A stretch of 64,000 bases of DNA from Rhynchosporium graminicola (taxonomy: Eukaryota > Ascomycota > Leotiomycetes > Helotiales > Ploettnerulaceae). Of the stretch, positions 33,976 to 47,034 are shown one piece after another (the stretch's first letter is position 1; each line of letters starts with the position of its first letter). The DNA is taken from positions 5,036-69,035 of the forward strand of contig FJUW01000051.1 of assembly GCA_900074885.1 (NCBI GenBank), in the 5' to 3' direction. The notes under the pieces were generated by a model. It was given only the letters and a program-made list of their open reading frames with translations, was not told the DNA's origin and did no database searches. The position numbers and the translations under genes were made by a program.

Positions 33976-35699
33976 ATTAACGAGGTGTAGGCGGGAAGGT
34001 GGGTGTGGATTGGAAGGAAGGAAAGGGGTTGTAATATTATATCGCTGGTGCAGTGAACCTCAGCGGGAAGAACATGATGGGAGAGGAGATTTTGAGAAGA
34101 TAGTGAAAGGGCGGTTAGATGTATAACAGCAACAGCAAATATGAGCATTTATAGCGCAGCACTTCTCGTCCTCTGTCTACAGTACCCACGTTTTAGTCAC
34201 TAGTCCGAGTCTGTCTGTCTGTCTGTCTGTCCTGTTCAACTTCTATTCTCCATATCTTTTCGTTCCTTTCTAGCGCTTACCAGTGACACCGTCTATCCCT
34301 CCCTCCCTCTTCCTTTCTTTAAAGCTAGAGGAAAGAAGGTCCTTCACGCACACACCTAGCCTGAACAGGGCATCTCAGACTCCGTCCCAGTCTCAGACAG
34401 ACTCCGCATCAGGTGCTAGCTAGGAGGGAGTTTTTACAAGATGATGACATGAGTACGAGATTGTACAAGTAGATTTTTAAGAGTCAACCATCTGATAGAC
34501 AGATCGAGCGACCGAAGATGCCGGACAAGCACCCCGGAGACCGCTACAGTACTCGACATGGTTGAATTCGGGATTCTGAGCAAAGTGCAAGACTTGTAGA
34601 CTTTGTTTACGTCTCGTACTCGTGGCGTCCACCTTCTTGTCGTCTGGGAGCCAAGTTCCTTTGGAAACCACTGCCCGGCGACGGCGAGATGGGGCTTGTG
34701 GACACGTGAGCAGTGGCGGCTCTCTGCCATCTCTACAGTACAACTACTGATCGTGATAAGGGTAGTGCGACGGGTCTTGCGATGAGACTGAACTTTATAT
34801 GTTTATTTCATCCTTCATGCTTCAGGGAAACACGCAAGGTGGAGCGCGCATTCCAAGACGAAGTCAAAAAAAGGGGGCAACTCGTGAGAAGTACTGTAAG
34901 TGCAGCTTAGCCGCCAAGTGTAGCCAGCCAGCCCAGCCCAGCCCCCCCTTACAGTCAAGTCAGTACCTGATTCAGCCGACGACCCTGTAAGTACGTACGT
35001 ACTTACTTACTTTACCGTACCTAGGTAGGGTAGGGACTTTCTCACTTCAACCAACCGCCATCGTTTTCAAGCCTTCTCTGCTTCCATCTTTCTCTCTATC
35101 TATTTTATATCACCGACTCTCACGATTTCAATGCAGCGAGATGGAGGCTTTCGTACGCAAACCTACACTCCACGCCTCACCAATGCCAATCAATACTTTC
35201 TTTACCTTCCGACACGCCCAGACGGAGTCTCGAGAATCGAGACCGAAGTTCCGCCCGCTTGGCGCTCCACCGCAAGCGCGTGCTTCCGACTGTGACCCTA
35301 TGATTCCTCCCTCCAAGGCCCTCGGCGGCTTCACCATGTCCGCCTAAGAAGATTGGCAAAGGCGCAGTTATGCCAGTAGCATCGCTCGTCCTGAGCTCAG
35401 CACATAAATTCATTCAGCCGCGGCTGGGCAAAGTATTTAAGATACTTGGGGCCGGGCTGTGCTAAAACGTCCCTTGGCGGCTCCCCCAGATATCGTTCCC
35501 GGCATCTCATGTTTTGAGTTCCTCTGATGTTTTGTAGGTTGTCTCATCTTTTTCTACCATTTATCTGTCCCAAAGCACTTGCATTTCCACCTAAATTCAA
35601 TACTCAGTCACTCGTCAATCGTTTGGTGAACTCGGAGTTCTTCCCCTTCTTCCTTTCGTGCGCCATATACTATCGTTAACGTCCGGCATCTTCGACATC
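33976..35699. other. Intergenic DNA with microsatellites, no gene recognised
   Basis: Contains a TCTG repeat at about 34209-34231 and gtac/ttac repeats at about 34992-35011. Short frames at 34434-35413 have no recognised content. The last part is the GH76 promoter region, with pyrimidine-rich stretches before the start. Confidence 0.5.
34209..34231. repeat. TCTG microsatellite
   Basis: Five to six tetranucleotide units (ctgt) in the rpn2 3' flank. Confidence 0.8.
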
Positions 35700-37165
35700 A
35701 TGAAGTGGAGTGCATTTTTCTATACGGGGTCGTTGTGTGCGGTGGGAGTAGATGCGGCAATCACACTGGACCTCAAATCGAGACAATCGATTGTCGACGC
35801 TGCTGGCACCGTTGCATACGATTTGATGACCTATTACACTGGAAACAGAACTGGAGATACCCCTGGGAACTTGCCAGATCCGTACTATTGGTGGGAGGCT
35901 GGTGCTATGTGAGTTCTATCTAGCAGTCAGGGGCTTCAGGTATGGCAACTGACAGTTCCTCTGCAGGTTCGGGACGATGATCAACTACTGGTACTACACT
36001 GGAGATAAAACGTACAATGCGGTCACAATGCAGGGACTCCTGCATCAGAAGGGAGACGAAAATAGTTTTATGCCATTGAATCAGACAAAGACATTGGGAA
36101 ACGATGATCAGGGCTTCTGGGGAATGGCTGCGATGACCGCAGCGGAAACGGGATTTGACGATCCTCCACCAGGATCTCCCGGATGGCTTGCTCTTGCTCA
36201 AGGAGTTTTCAACACACAAGCCGAAAGATGGGATACCTCGACATGCGGCGGGGGTCTAAGATGGCAGATCTTTACCTTCAATAGCGGATACACATATAAG
36301 AACAGTATCTCGAATGGTTGCTTTTTCAACCTTGCCGCAAGATTGGCCTTGTATACGGGTAATAACACTTATGCGGAATGGGCAGATAAAACCTGGGTCT
36401 GGATGAACGAAATTGGTCTGATCAATGAGAAATTCGAGATCTTTGATGGTACTCAAAATACAGACAACTGTACCTCGAAAGACCACAACAAATGGACCTA
36501 CAATACTGGAATTTTCCTCATGGGTGCGGCCACCATGTACAACCATGTATGTCTCATCTCGCCAACAAAATGAGTATTGCAAGCTAATGCCGAACCAGAC
36601 AAATGGCTCTGATATATGGAGACAACGCACCGACTCCTTGATCAAGGCTTCGAAGTCTTTCTTCATCAATGATGTCATGTACGAACCATGCGAACCTGTC
36701 GGAAGATGTAACGTCGATCAACGCTCATTCAAATGCTATTTCACCCGCGAGTTAGCAGCTACAGCCGAGCTCGCGCCCTGGACACACGACAACATCATGA
36801 AAGAAATCGAGGTTTCTGCTATGGCAGCAGTGAAGACGTGCACAGCTGGAAACAGTGGAACGAATTGCGGGCTGAAATGGACGACGGGCACCAACGACGG
36901 CAGTCTCGGAGTTGGAGAACAGATGGCTGTTCTGGAGATCATACAGAGTAATTTGGTCGATCAGGCGCCTGGGTGGAAGAGCGATGTGAAAGGAACGGGT
37001 AGGAGTAAAGGTGATGCAAATGCTGGGCAGGGCAGCAAGACCGACTCGTCACAGCTGGCGCAGGTTAGGATCACGAGTGCGGATAGGGTTGGTGCAGGTA
37101 TCTTGACAGCGATTGTTATTTGTGGTGTAATAGGCGGAAGTGCTACTATGATTCTTGGTGTCTAG
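35700..37165 (+). CDS. GPI-anchored GH76 mannan endo-1,6-alpha-mannosidase (Dfg5/Dcw1 family)
   Basis: Exons 35700-35908, 35967-36546 and 36599-37165 give 451 residues; introns are 58 and 52 bp with good donors (gtgagt, gtatgt). It starts [19 protein letters not shown], a signal peptide. Family landmarks are [20 protein letters not shown] (about residues 59-78) and the catalytic Asp pair in [15 protein letters not shown] (about residues 116-117), then [15 protein letters not shown]. The C terminus has a Ser/Gly-rich linker and a hydrophobic tail ending [21 protein letters not shown], a GPI-attachment signal. Fungal Dfg5/Dcw1 proteins help cross-link GPI proteins to the wall glucan. Which paralogue this is cannot be told. 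Confidence 0.94.
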
Positions 37166-37647
37166 GTTCGGCTGGGAAACTTGGAGGCGTAAATTGCATT
37201 ATCGGCGTTGTATTATTTGGTTTGTGAGGTATTTGCAAGGCAGGATTATATTCCCTTGTATACACAAAAGTCGGAATGAAGCTATACTTCCGGTTTTACT
37301 ATTATTATCAGGTTTTTGCAGGTTTTTGCACTCGGTAGCGCCCATCTCGGAACATGAGTTCCTTCGCAAGGTGGCTCCATCTTCGAGGCAGCAAAACCTC
37401 GATAGAGCTGAAGGACATCAAGCCGTATGTGCGCCACTTCTCGATTATCTAAAGCTGATGCTCCAATTTTGTCCTTTCATGATTCAACAAGCAGTGTCTG
37501 CTTTCACCGGCATTCTACATTTGCGGACGAGAAACAAGTCTCCGGGTCTAGCAATTCATTTCACCCGAGAAGTCTTTAGCAGACAATGATTTCTGCATTG
37601 CAATTTTTGCATTGCTGCGCGATGCACGAGCCAAGGATATACACATC

Positions 37648-39879
37648 TCATATTTCCCACTTTGCACCGTACCATTCCACGCCTCGCCGTCGCCGCTCTC
37701 TGCACATACTCTCTCCGTTTGTAATAAACGCATTCGGCCCTGAGATATACACCCACATCTTCCCACCACTATTCGCTTCCGGATGTCTTTGCTCGTCCTC
37801 GCTTAATATCTCGTCTAATGCATCCCCAACGGAAAGTCGAGGTCTACCGTCGCCAGTTAGGTGGATGCGGGTCTCGAGGGCCGAATCTGGGGTTGCTAGA
37901 TCAGAGTTAGTTTGGCTGCTTGTGAGGATATACCTCCTTATGTTGGTAGGAGAGACCGACTCTTGAGGCCGGGGAGCTCGATGAAGGTCTCGCTTCTAAC
38001 GCTCCACAACACCACACATCTCGTCCACAGCCTTGTCGTCGTCGACCTCGTCGTCTTACTCTCCACGCTTTCTAGTTTCTGCGGTGACGATGTGGACTCA
38101 GCTTCCGACATTGCATCTTGCCTCTCGACTTCCTTGAACATGCCAGCGATAGCCAACGCACCACTCACTCCCGTCCCGGCAACAAGACACACAACGGTCC
38201 GATACTTCTTCGGATCAGCTGGCGTGAAGTAAGGACCCTCTAGACGGAGAGAGACCGGCACTCCCGCGGTCCCTAGCTCCAATCCCTCACTTGTTCTCTG
38301 CTCCTTGCCTCTGCTTGAGCTCTCCTCCATAGCCAAACTCGCCAACCGATTCGTCCATTGCGCCTGCGACTTCCTGCGCCGAACACGTCTCACGAACCGG
38401 AACATCGCGGGGGCAAATCCACGTTTTGCTTCTGGTTTCTTGACCGGAGTGGCGATGCCGCGTTTGCGGAAGAGGAATTGGATGTCGATGGTCGGTAGGT
38501 CGGAGCTTGTGACCGAGCTCTGGGAGGCGAGATGGGTGATGGTGGTGAAAGGGTGCAGTTCGCGGATCGAGGAGTCGGAGTGGTGGATGTAGAAATGCGC
38601 GAGGGGGGAGGAGCAGGCACAGCCGTCTAGGCGACGACGGGGAAGGGGAACTGAGATGCTATGGGTGAAGTCAGAGACGCTGTGAACAGGGGGAGATGTG
38701 GCTGTCTTACCAATACCACTCTTTCTCGAGCGAGGTTATGTTTCCGTCAAGCGGTGCCCATAATTCATATACGCGCATCGTCCAATCTAGCAACCACATG
38801 GCTAAGCCGGGTGCTGTACAGTATAGCATCGTGCTCGCGTGAAGACATATGATGACTACCGCGACGATACCGAGGAGGTGGGTGAAGTAAAATAGATTGA
38901 AGTGTTTGTTTCGGATCGAAGGAAGTGTTGTGATGAAGATCAGGAGCATTATAAACGCGGCCACGATACCGGTGAAGATCAAACTCGCTCGCCAGATCCC
39001 CAGCTTGGAATTATTTCCTGGCCAAGTCTCGTTGTAGAGATAAGTAGGATTCAGGACAGGGTACACCTTCCGCAGAGCTGTTGGCAGTCCTTCGAATACC
39101 GGTATCCACGACACATATAGGAAGCCGTGAATCAAAACCAGAGTGAAGAGGGTATATGCTGTGATCATGTGGAAGATCAGGGTAGTAGCCACTGATATCT
39201 TGAAGAACGAAGCGAGCGCACTGTGTCGAGATATCGGCAGGATGGCCATCCCCATCGTGACATCGCAGAGATGTCCAGTCAGCGCGATTGCAGCTAGTCT
39301 CTTGTTCCCCGAAAGAACACCTCCCTCCATCCCTCTCTTTGTGAAGTACTCGTCAAGTCGTACCCACCAGATCCCGATAATGATGCCGTAGAGTGATATG
39401 ATCCACAGCAAAACGAGGAGACCACTTACCGAGAGTTTCTTCGCCATGAAAGGGATACTCTTGTTGACGAGAGGACTTCGTAGAGATTTCTGCATCATGG
39501 GATGGAAAGCCCGAATAGCGAGGACCGTGACGGATAGTCCTAGCCAACAATACCACACCACAACATGCAATCTTGCTTGTAGAGGAAATAGCCATTCCCC
39601 ACACGTTCCAGCATAGCAGTGGTGATTGGATCGATATGTGAGGCCTATTGACAGGGCGAAGGTCAGTGAGAGGCTTCCTGCCAATGGCCAAAGACAGGTT
39701 CGAGGAGTGATGCGTGTCATGGCTGGAATGCGATCGCTGACAAGTGAAAAATTCGAGAAACAACATTCGGTGCATGTCGCGAAATCTTCATGATTCGAAA
39801 TTGCAACAGGAGACAAAAGATTGAAGTTAGCAACAGTGTGTCCAGCTAGACTCCCCGCTATTGAAGTCAATATCCACAC
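37648..39879 (-). CDS. Ferric/cupric reductase transmembrane protein (FRE family)
   Basis: Minus-strand exons 39879-38711, 38658-37961 and 37895-37648 give 704 residues. Intron 1 (52 bp, gtaaga...catag) is clear. Intron 2 (65 bp, branch actaac) uses a weaker GTCGGT donor but is needed to restore frame into TPDSALETRIHLTGDG. The N terminus is a hydrophobic leader followed by a Cys pair (CTECC). Then come about seven membrane segments with heme-ligand His pairs, HMITAYTLFTLVLIH and HLLGIVAVVIICLH. The FAD site is HPFTTIT (about 425-431), the NADPH region EGPYF with AGTGVSG (about 530-556), and the C terminus WVYISGPN...EWYGAKWEI. It reduces extracellular ferric or cupric ions for uptake. Confidence 0.88.
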
Positions 39880-42800
39880 TGTTAAACTGCCATCGACAAA
39901 CCGAACACCTGCACGCTACTTCCAGGTCCAAATCTCCTGTCATGGCCTAGCCACCGCCCTTAAACTATCTATGTGGTGCTGTCAAGCCCACCGATATCTT
40001 TCTGCCATCAAAGAAGGGACGATACTGGCACGTAGCTACCGCCATGGAACGAGCCATCTCCGGGGTGCTACGATGCGGGAATCCAAACAACCGGATGATC
40101 GCCCTGCAACGACTCTAGAGCACGGGATAGAAAATAACCTTAAATCAACTTGAAGAGGGGGATGAAAGTGGTGACCAGGTGGCTGATCCCTAGAAATGCC
40201 ACGAGGAGTCTAGCTCCGGCAAAGTGTCGATCCGAGACATCAACGTTTGGTCAACAAGCGAGTTAAGCGAGAAAGCCGAAGGTAGGTACAGTGGAGGACG
40301 AAAAAGAAATACACCAAAAGCAATGGCTAGTCAGAGCCACGTGTTTCTCTTGCTGTCAGATCGGATGTGAGATTATGAGAAATCTTTCCAGATGATTAAA
40401 GTTTATGAATGTCATCTATAGTTGACGGTACTGTGGCACAACAATAACAACATCCAAAATTCCTAAACTTTGGTATTAGTATCTACTATCTCTCTATCTA
40501 TGAATCTATGAACAAAGAAATCGTCTACTAGCTTGTAGAAAAACACATCTCAACTTTGGTAATCTGTTATACGCCTGCCTGCTTTCCTCGCAAGAAATGG
40601 ATAACTCTCCCCTCACGCCATTTAAACCACATCACCAACCCTCGCCAACAACGGCACAACAGCCATGTATATATCCTTCATAACAGCGAATGTCCATGTC
40701 GAAGCACATTTTCTGAGAGCTAGTCCTTATATAGCCGTATCCTGAATAGTCTGCTACTATGCATCAGAAGACTGTTCACATCGTGCGCGAGCCCTTCTGT
40801 GGTAATTGGGTGGACCGGCTCGAGCCTAGCGGATCTGACTATATTCAAAGATATACATACTATCAGTGAACTTCTCATGCCGCCATCTCTTTCATTTTCA
40901 CTTTCAGATTGAATTTCCCCCCTTTCCAGAGATCACCCGTAGAAGACGTCTGTCGAGATACCGCAACGCGTCTCTACAAATCGAAACAACCTTTCTGCAT
41001 CATGATTACGCTGGCTTCCCCGACCAAAAGAGATTGAAAGTCCTATCATGGGGTTCTGGACTGGACGAACAACCCAAAGGGGGCACTGAAATACGAGGTT
41101 CACCGTTCTCCATCCGAAAAGACAGAAGCTCGAATTTTCTTCGCCGAGGCTTTCCCGAATGTTAAGCCCGAATGTTAAGGGGATGGCTGGGATAGTTCGA
41201 AATGAGCTTGTGTGTACAGGACAGCCGTTCGATGTGTCTATTGGTGGTGATGAGGGTATGATAGCTTACGAATTTGGGAACCAATTCTCACCATCCGAAT
41301 TTATGAGAACCATGCCTGGCTTTGCGAAGCCCGCGAGGTGACTTGACACTTATCGACATACAGAAAGGGAGATGCCGCGATCGAAGAGGTGTTCTGGCGA
41401 GCCTTGATCGGTGACCAAACGCTTTTCAAACTCCCTGAGTCAAATATCGTATATCCAGATTTCAAAGACTGCGTTGAGCTTTTGGAATGCAATGACAGCC
41501 TTTCCAACGCTTTTACAATGAGCTCCACCTCGAGATCCCACCAAAGCGAGGTACACACCTGAAAACATCTCAGCAAATCTCAACTGAACTAAAGTCATTG
41601 TTGCTACCTTGAGCTCTCTAGCTATTTCCTGCCAAACACATCAGAGCACTGGTCTGTAGATCTCGAAGAACATCCACCCATTGTACCAGCATCGTTCACC
41701 GCTATCAACCCTCCGATGAGGCTCTATCGAGTCGACCTCTACTGTATTCTCCTTTGAAGGAGACACCTTTGCAGCCGAATTGCTATCAGAAGTCGTAACT
41801 AAAAGTCGAATATGATCGAGACGGGAGACAGAAAGGCGATAGAATCGAGTTTAATGACTGCTTATTGCCTCATACACTGTATTTCTGTAGGGCATAGTAC
41901 TACGACTACCTTGATTCATCATGGAGGGAGCATACTATTCAGCCTCAAGATAAGTCACCTGTAGTCCATAGGTCATATAAGCGACTTCGAGAGGCAACTC
42001 AGGAAACTTGGGAATCAATTATATTAGCGACGATAGAAGAGATTATTGAAGGAATAGGTGATAGATATATTACAGTGATTCTAGCTGAAGCTGGGCATAC
42101 AAAATACTAGGAAATACAGGGGTTTTCAATAAAAGCAGCTTTGCAAAGTATCTAGTGCGCACTGACAGTAGAAATCAACGTTTTGATCGGCCGTGTACGA
42201 AGTACACAGGAAGTTTAAATAGCGATGTACGACGGAAGATGCTCGGCGTCTCCATAGGGTTGAACCTACTGGGGCCCTTTACTATCCCCATCCCCCCAAT
42301 CCCCCCACACCTCCCAAGTACCTATCACAGTAGGTCAAATCCATGATCCGAAAGCTCCGATTAGTTGTACGCCTTAGCATGCCTCAAAGCGCGGGTCAAA
42401 TACTGGTCAAATCTGAGGATAAGGCACTTAAGCAGAGCTCAAGAATTCTGTGGGTAGCTCGACGTGGTCTCTTCACTAGCCAAATACCCAGTCCAGCAGA
42501 AAGGGAGACCTCCCGTATCAGTCACAGAGGAATCCAGAGAAACAACAGAAGTGGCGGGCTCGCCGAGTGAAATCAAGTCTTTCTGACTCGCGCAGGACTT
42601 TAAAATACATTAGGTTTCTACAGGGTTTGATTAGACGCAGAACTTCGGACTGCGAGACAAAGTCTACTTCTACTAGTCCCTGGTTCCTTTATAAGTGTTA
42701 CGCGTCTTGACACTCTCGCGGTAAAAGCTTCCTCGTTTGGATGGCCAATGTTTTCAAACGCCTTATCTTGGCTTTCCGAACATGTTATGTACAGCCTTTA

Positions 42801-43187
42801 GCAGTGTTGTGTTATATCTTATCAGCTTGACGTCCAGACATAAGACGTGTCGTCATGGAGAGAAACCGGTTAGGCTCCAGCCAGGGCCGGCATCGAGCTA
42901 GGAAACTTCATGATCAGTCAGGATGGCATTAGGAACCCTTGAAAGAATAGTAGTTGAAGTTCAATATTCAGTATGTGACTACATATTCCAACAACACCAA
43001 ATTTGACCGCAACGAGCCTGAGACCAAGTAAACCCAACCGAACGAAAGCAAAGCACGAAATCAGTTGCATAAGTACTCCAACACCCCAAACTCATCCCCC
43101 AGCCCAAGTAAAACAATTTCGTGAAACTCATCTCCAGTCTTCTGCATCTCGTGACCAACATCCCTTTTTCTCGCGCTGATCCTCAAT
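39880..43187. other. Long intergenic region with a possible gene remnant
   Basis: 3.3 kb without a supportable intact gene. Apart from the protein-like stretch at about 41160-41580 listed separately, nothing stands out in composition or repeats. Confidence 0.5.
41159..41565 (+). pseudogene. Possible remnant of a HET-type (heterokaryon incompatibility-like) gene
   Basis: The frame 41159-41341 ends MRTMPGFAKPAR. A gtgact...acag gap then leads into a frame reading GDAAIEEVFWRALIGDQTLF. The EEVFWRALIGD segment resembles the C-terminal part common in fungal HET-domain proteins. No HET domain itself or complete frame was found, so this is a weak call and may be wrong. Confidence 0.25.
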
Positions 43188-46100
43188 CTAAAACAAAGAC
43201 CCTCTGGCAAGCGGACTGCCAATCTTTGGCGCAAACTGCATACTCTTCCTCCTCGCAGCCATCAATCTTGACATGACTGTCTCATCTTTTTTCTCACTCA
43301 AAAAGCCAGCTCCCATTGAAACTCTGTTTTGACCATCCACCTGTTCAGTATCAACAAAGCGTCTTCCAGCCGGAGCAGTCTTTTGCACCAACTGCTCATT
43401 ATGCAGAAAGTATGGCGTTTGGCCGACAGGTGTGTCTTCACCGTAGAGACCATCCTCGCCATAAGCGGAGATAGTTTCTGGTGCTGGCGTCGCAGGCACA
43501 GGAGAGAGGATCAAGGTCTGATCATCATAATCAGTTGATGAAGAAGACGCTGGCGAGCGGACCCATTGTACTGATTCACGTCTGCGGCTTTTGGTCGTGA
43601 CGGGAGTATCTGGGAAATGGAGAAATTCTTTGGATGGCGAAGCATTGCGGTTGGGCGTCATGGAGGAGATGAGCTCGCCGTTCAATTTGGCTAGAGCACG
43701 AGGTTCCATGCTCTTGCGGCGTCGGTGACCACCTCGTGGGACCATGCCAGTATCAACAGAGTATGAAGACTCATCGAGCCATTTGTTTTCACGTTCACAG
43801 CTATGACTTATTAGCATGAATCAAGAATAAGGAAGTAAATCAAGCTTACTCTAAGACCCAGCTAACGCCGACACAAGATACCACCCCGTTCGTCTCCTTG
43901 ACCCGCTCCAAAGTCCTCTTTCCCCCATCCTTGTAGACCACATGTGTGATGCCGATCTTGGCCGTGTCTTCAGAACTTCCATTCCAGCTCCAGGTTTTGA
44001 CACATCGAGCACCCATCTGAGTGAGAAGCTCAGTGAATAGAGCGCTTGCGTCAGAGCCTTCACTTGTATGCACATCAACAAAAACAACTGCACCCTTCAG
44101 TAATGCGGTGTTAATATCACGGCGAGGAGTCCGTGCTTGAGTTTGGATAGAAGACCAGGCATTGTCTCTTGAGGGTGTCGCAATGGCATCTTGCATCACC
44201 AATTCAGCGCTAGCCTTCTTGGACTGGGTCTCGAATGTGCTCTTTGTAGGTGAATATGAGATGACAGTGTTATTGCGCGAGAGCGTACTTGAAGGTCTCT
44301 GGGTTGGCAATCGAGAGATGCTGGCACTTCGTTTCTTGGGAGATGGTCTCATGGCAGAATCCTCAGCCGGGGCCTTGAGAGGAACTTTGGAAACTGTGTG
44401 GCATATTCGTTCTCCCAGAACGCGTTTCGGTTTTGGTGTAGCGAACGCTTGTGCCGGGGTTCTCGGGGTCGGAGCAGACATCAATCGTGGGTCAATAGGC
44501 ATGGCGTTCTCATCCCCATATTCCTGACTGGCCTCGGACAAAGCAGGTTCTGGAGAATATGGCACATCGACCTCACCAGACAGCTCATCAATCTCGGAAT
44601 CCTGGATGTCTTTCGGCGCCGCAGTATCGACCATAGGCGAAGCTTGTTCCTCTTCTTGGACAACTTCTGGAAGCGAAGTCTCGAAAGTGTTGCCTTCGGA
44701 CACAAGCTCAACGTCGTGGTAGGTCGCAGGCGCCTTTGATTGGACTTGAAGGATTTCGCTTGCAAGAGCTGGCTCGGAAACCTGTGCCTTCTGTTCCACG
44801 AATTCGAGTTCGGTACTGGTGTCCAAAATCGTGGGCTCGAGAACGAGGAACTCCTCTATAGGAGCTTGTGTGACTTCTCCCTCGGCCTCCTCGAGCTCCT
44901 CGGTAGCTTGGGCTACATCCTCGTTGACATAGGTCTCAAGCTCCTCAGATTCAAGTAAAGACATCTCATCAGCCTCAAAGGCAAGTGCCATGTCTTCATC
45001 ATCAAGCTCCACTACCTCGAAATTTGCGTCCAGTAGATCAGCTTCCTCGTCAGATATTTCCGGCTCAGCTGCTAACTCATCACGAACACACATCTCGTCC
45101 TCGAAGAACGAGCTCTTGGTCGGCGATGGGCGTGGTGTAGCATCTTGGTCTTGGCGAGAGATAAGTTTGGTTGGGGAAGTAGCTTCGTCTGAATCCCCAG
45201 CATAACTCTTCTCTGGACTAGCTGCCATCCAGTCGTTCAGTTGCTGAGCAAGTGGAGTGAATCCAATCTTGCTCTTGCGAGCAGACGCAAACGCTTTTCG
45301 TGAAGATGCTGCCCTTGGTGTCTTGGCGAGTGCTGTAAATTGAATCGGGGTCTCTGGCGAGGATGCAAAGTCAAGTGGGCAACTGAACGCAGGCATAGGG
45401 ACTGGTGAGTAGCTTGGAGAGTCTGAGGCTAATTCATCCTCGGATTCTGAATCATTGAATGGGCTGTTGTTTATCTCTCGGAGAGCAAATGCAGCGGAGA
45501 AACCAGTACTGTCCCTAGGTGGAGATGTTGGGGGAGTTTTGTTGTGATCCATGGGATCCTCTAGAACAATAGTATCTGGCGCTATAGGCTCCTCGACTTG
45601 AGGCGTTTCGGTGATGGCTGCAATCTTTGTCTCTGTTCCCTCCACAACTGCCTCGGATGCCTCAAATGATGGATCAGCATCACGAGGCATTATCGACGAA
45701 AGTCGACCAGAAAATGACAGGCTAGATCCAGCTCCCATCATTGTAGCGTCCGAATCATCCTTTGACACCGGGCTTCCAGCATCACGCAGCACATTTGGAG
45801 GCAACATCCGTCCAGTCCGGACCGCGCTCTTTGTAATGGTTCTTGGTGTCGCAAATCGTGAGATCTTGAAGGTGCTGGCTTTTGGTGTCCCAGCAAACAG
45901 AGATGCATTGTTGGCAGATCTGCTGGGAGAACCATTCTCACCGACCTTGATTGGAGACTGTGGACGTCTGGCAGGCGATTGAAGTAAGGAAGCCTTGAAT
46001 GAAGGATTCTCGGTCGTCGTCTTCGGAGCTGGTAGGTTTGGCCTAAATGGTGACTGAAGCATGGAGTTCCCCATAGTCATTTTATGGGCAGATGCTTTGA

Positions 46101-47034
46101 ATGTTTCCTTGAATGGAGATTGCGGGGGGCGGCGAGCTGGACTGGCGATAGCAGAGCCCGCGAGATCTTGAGTGCCAACTCTGTTGACTGTGATTGGATC
46201 GGAGGATGAGAAATTCAGCTTCTTTGCAGTGCCGAAAACACTTCCGGGAGGTTTCACTGGACTCTTCATAAGCGCCTTCATTGGGGTCTTCTCCGTTGTA
46301 GCCAATTCATCCTCGGACACGGTCTCTTTGGAAGTAGCCACCTGTGTAGCCTTCTTTGGACTGAGTGGTGATGGCTTCTCTTCAACGACGTTCTTCGCAC
46401 GTCCACGAGTGGCTCGAGTCGCGGTAGTCGCAGCAGGCTTTCGTACTGGCTTCGCTCGCAGACCAGTAGCAGGTTCAGCCGCCTTTGCTTTGCTCCTTGC
46501 ATTAATTACAACAGGCATGATATTCTCCTTGTCGGGTTCTTCGAATTTGACTGTCTTCCTGGGAGCTACGCCTTTGCTGACGGTAGGAGCTCGTGCACGA
46601 GTTGGTCTCTTTGTAGGCTCTTCAACAACTGCTTCCTCGGTGGCCTCGATCTTCTTCGCGCGTCCTCTTGTGGCTCTTGCAGGTTCCGGAGCTGGAGTCT
46701 CGACTGGAGCTACAACCTTCTTGGGGCGACCTCGAGTAGGTTTGTGTGGAGGTTCGTTCATTTCTTGTTCTGGTTCAGGATCTTGGGCGACAGCTTTCTT
46801 GGCCCGTCCTCTTGTTGTTTTTGGTTCTAGTTCTGGTTCGATTATGGGTTCTGGGTCTTGTTGTTCTTCGTCTTCATTATCGTCTGCTCGGGTCTTGCGT
46901 TTGGTCGTCGCGACATTACGAGTGACTTTAGCTTTCGAAGCGGCAGTCGCGATCCTCGTTGTCTTCATACCAGTGTCTGTTGTTTTTGCAGCTGCTCGGG
47001 CGCGCGTCACACGTTTGGGCGGTGATTGATCCAT
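43188..47034 (-). CDS. BRCT-domain protein with AT-hooks, probable chromatin/DNA-damage factor
   Basis: Exons 47034-43850 and 43800-43188 give 1265 residues; the 49-bp intron (gtaagc, branch gctaat) lies inside the BRCT domain and joins GVSWVL to DCERENKW. The N terminus is basic with AT-hook-like motifs: RGRPKK (101-106) and RGRAKK (75-80, 123-128), able to bind AT-rich DNA minor grooves. The middle is long, disordered and rich in SP/TP sites and acidic stretches. A single BRCT domain spans about residues 970-1075, with VVFVDVHT, ITHVVYKDG and the conserved Trp in GVSWVLDC. The tail has more SP/TP sites. BRCT domains bind phosphopeptides in checkpoint and repair proteins. The specific orthologue is not recognised. 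Confidence 0.85.

Noticed and set aside
35141..35347. 68-codon + strand frame upstream of GH76
   Set aside because: No family, signal or intron support; sits in the promoter-side intergenic region.
46172..47029. 285-codon open frame on + strand
   Set aside because: Lies antisense within the BRCT gene; its Val/Ala/Ser-rich composition is the complement of Lys/Arg/Thr/Pro-rich coding sequence.
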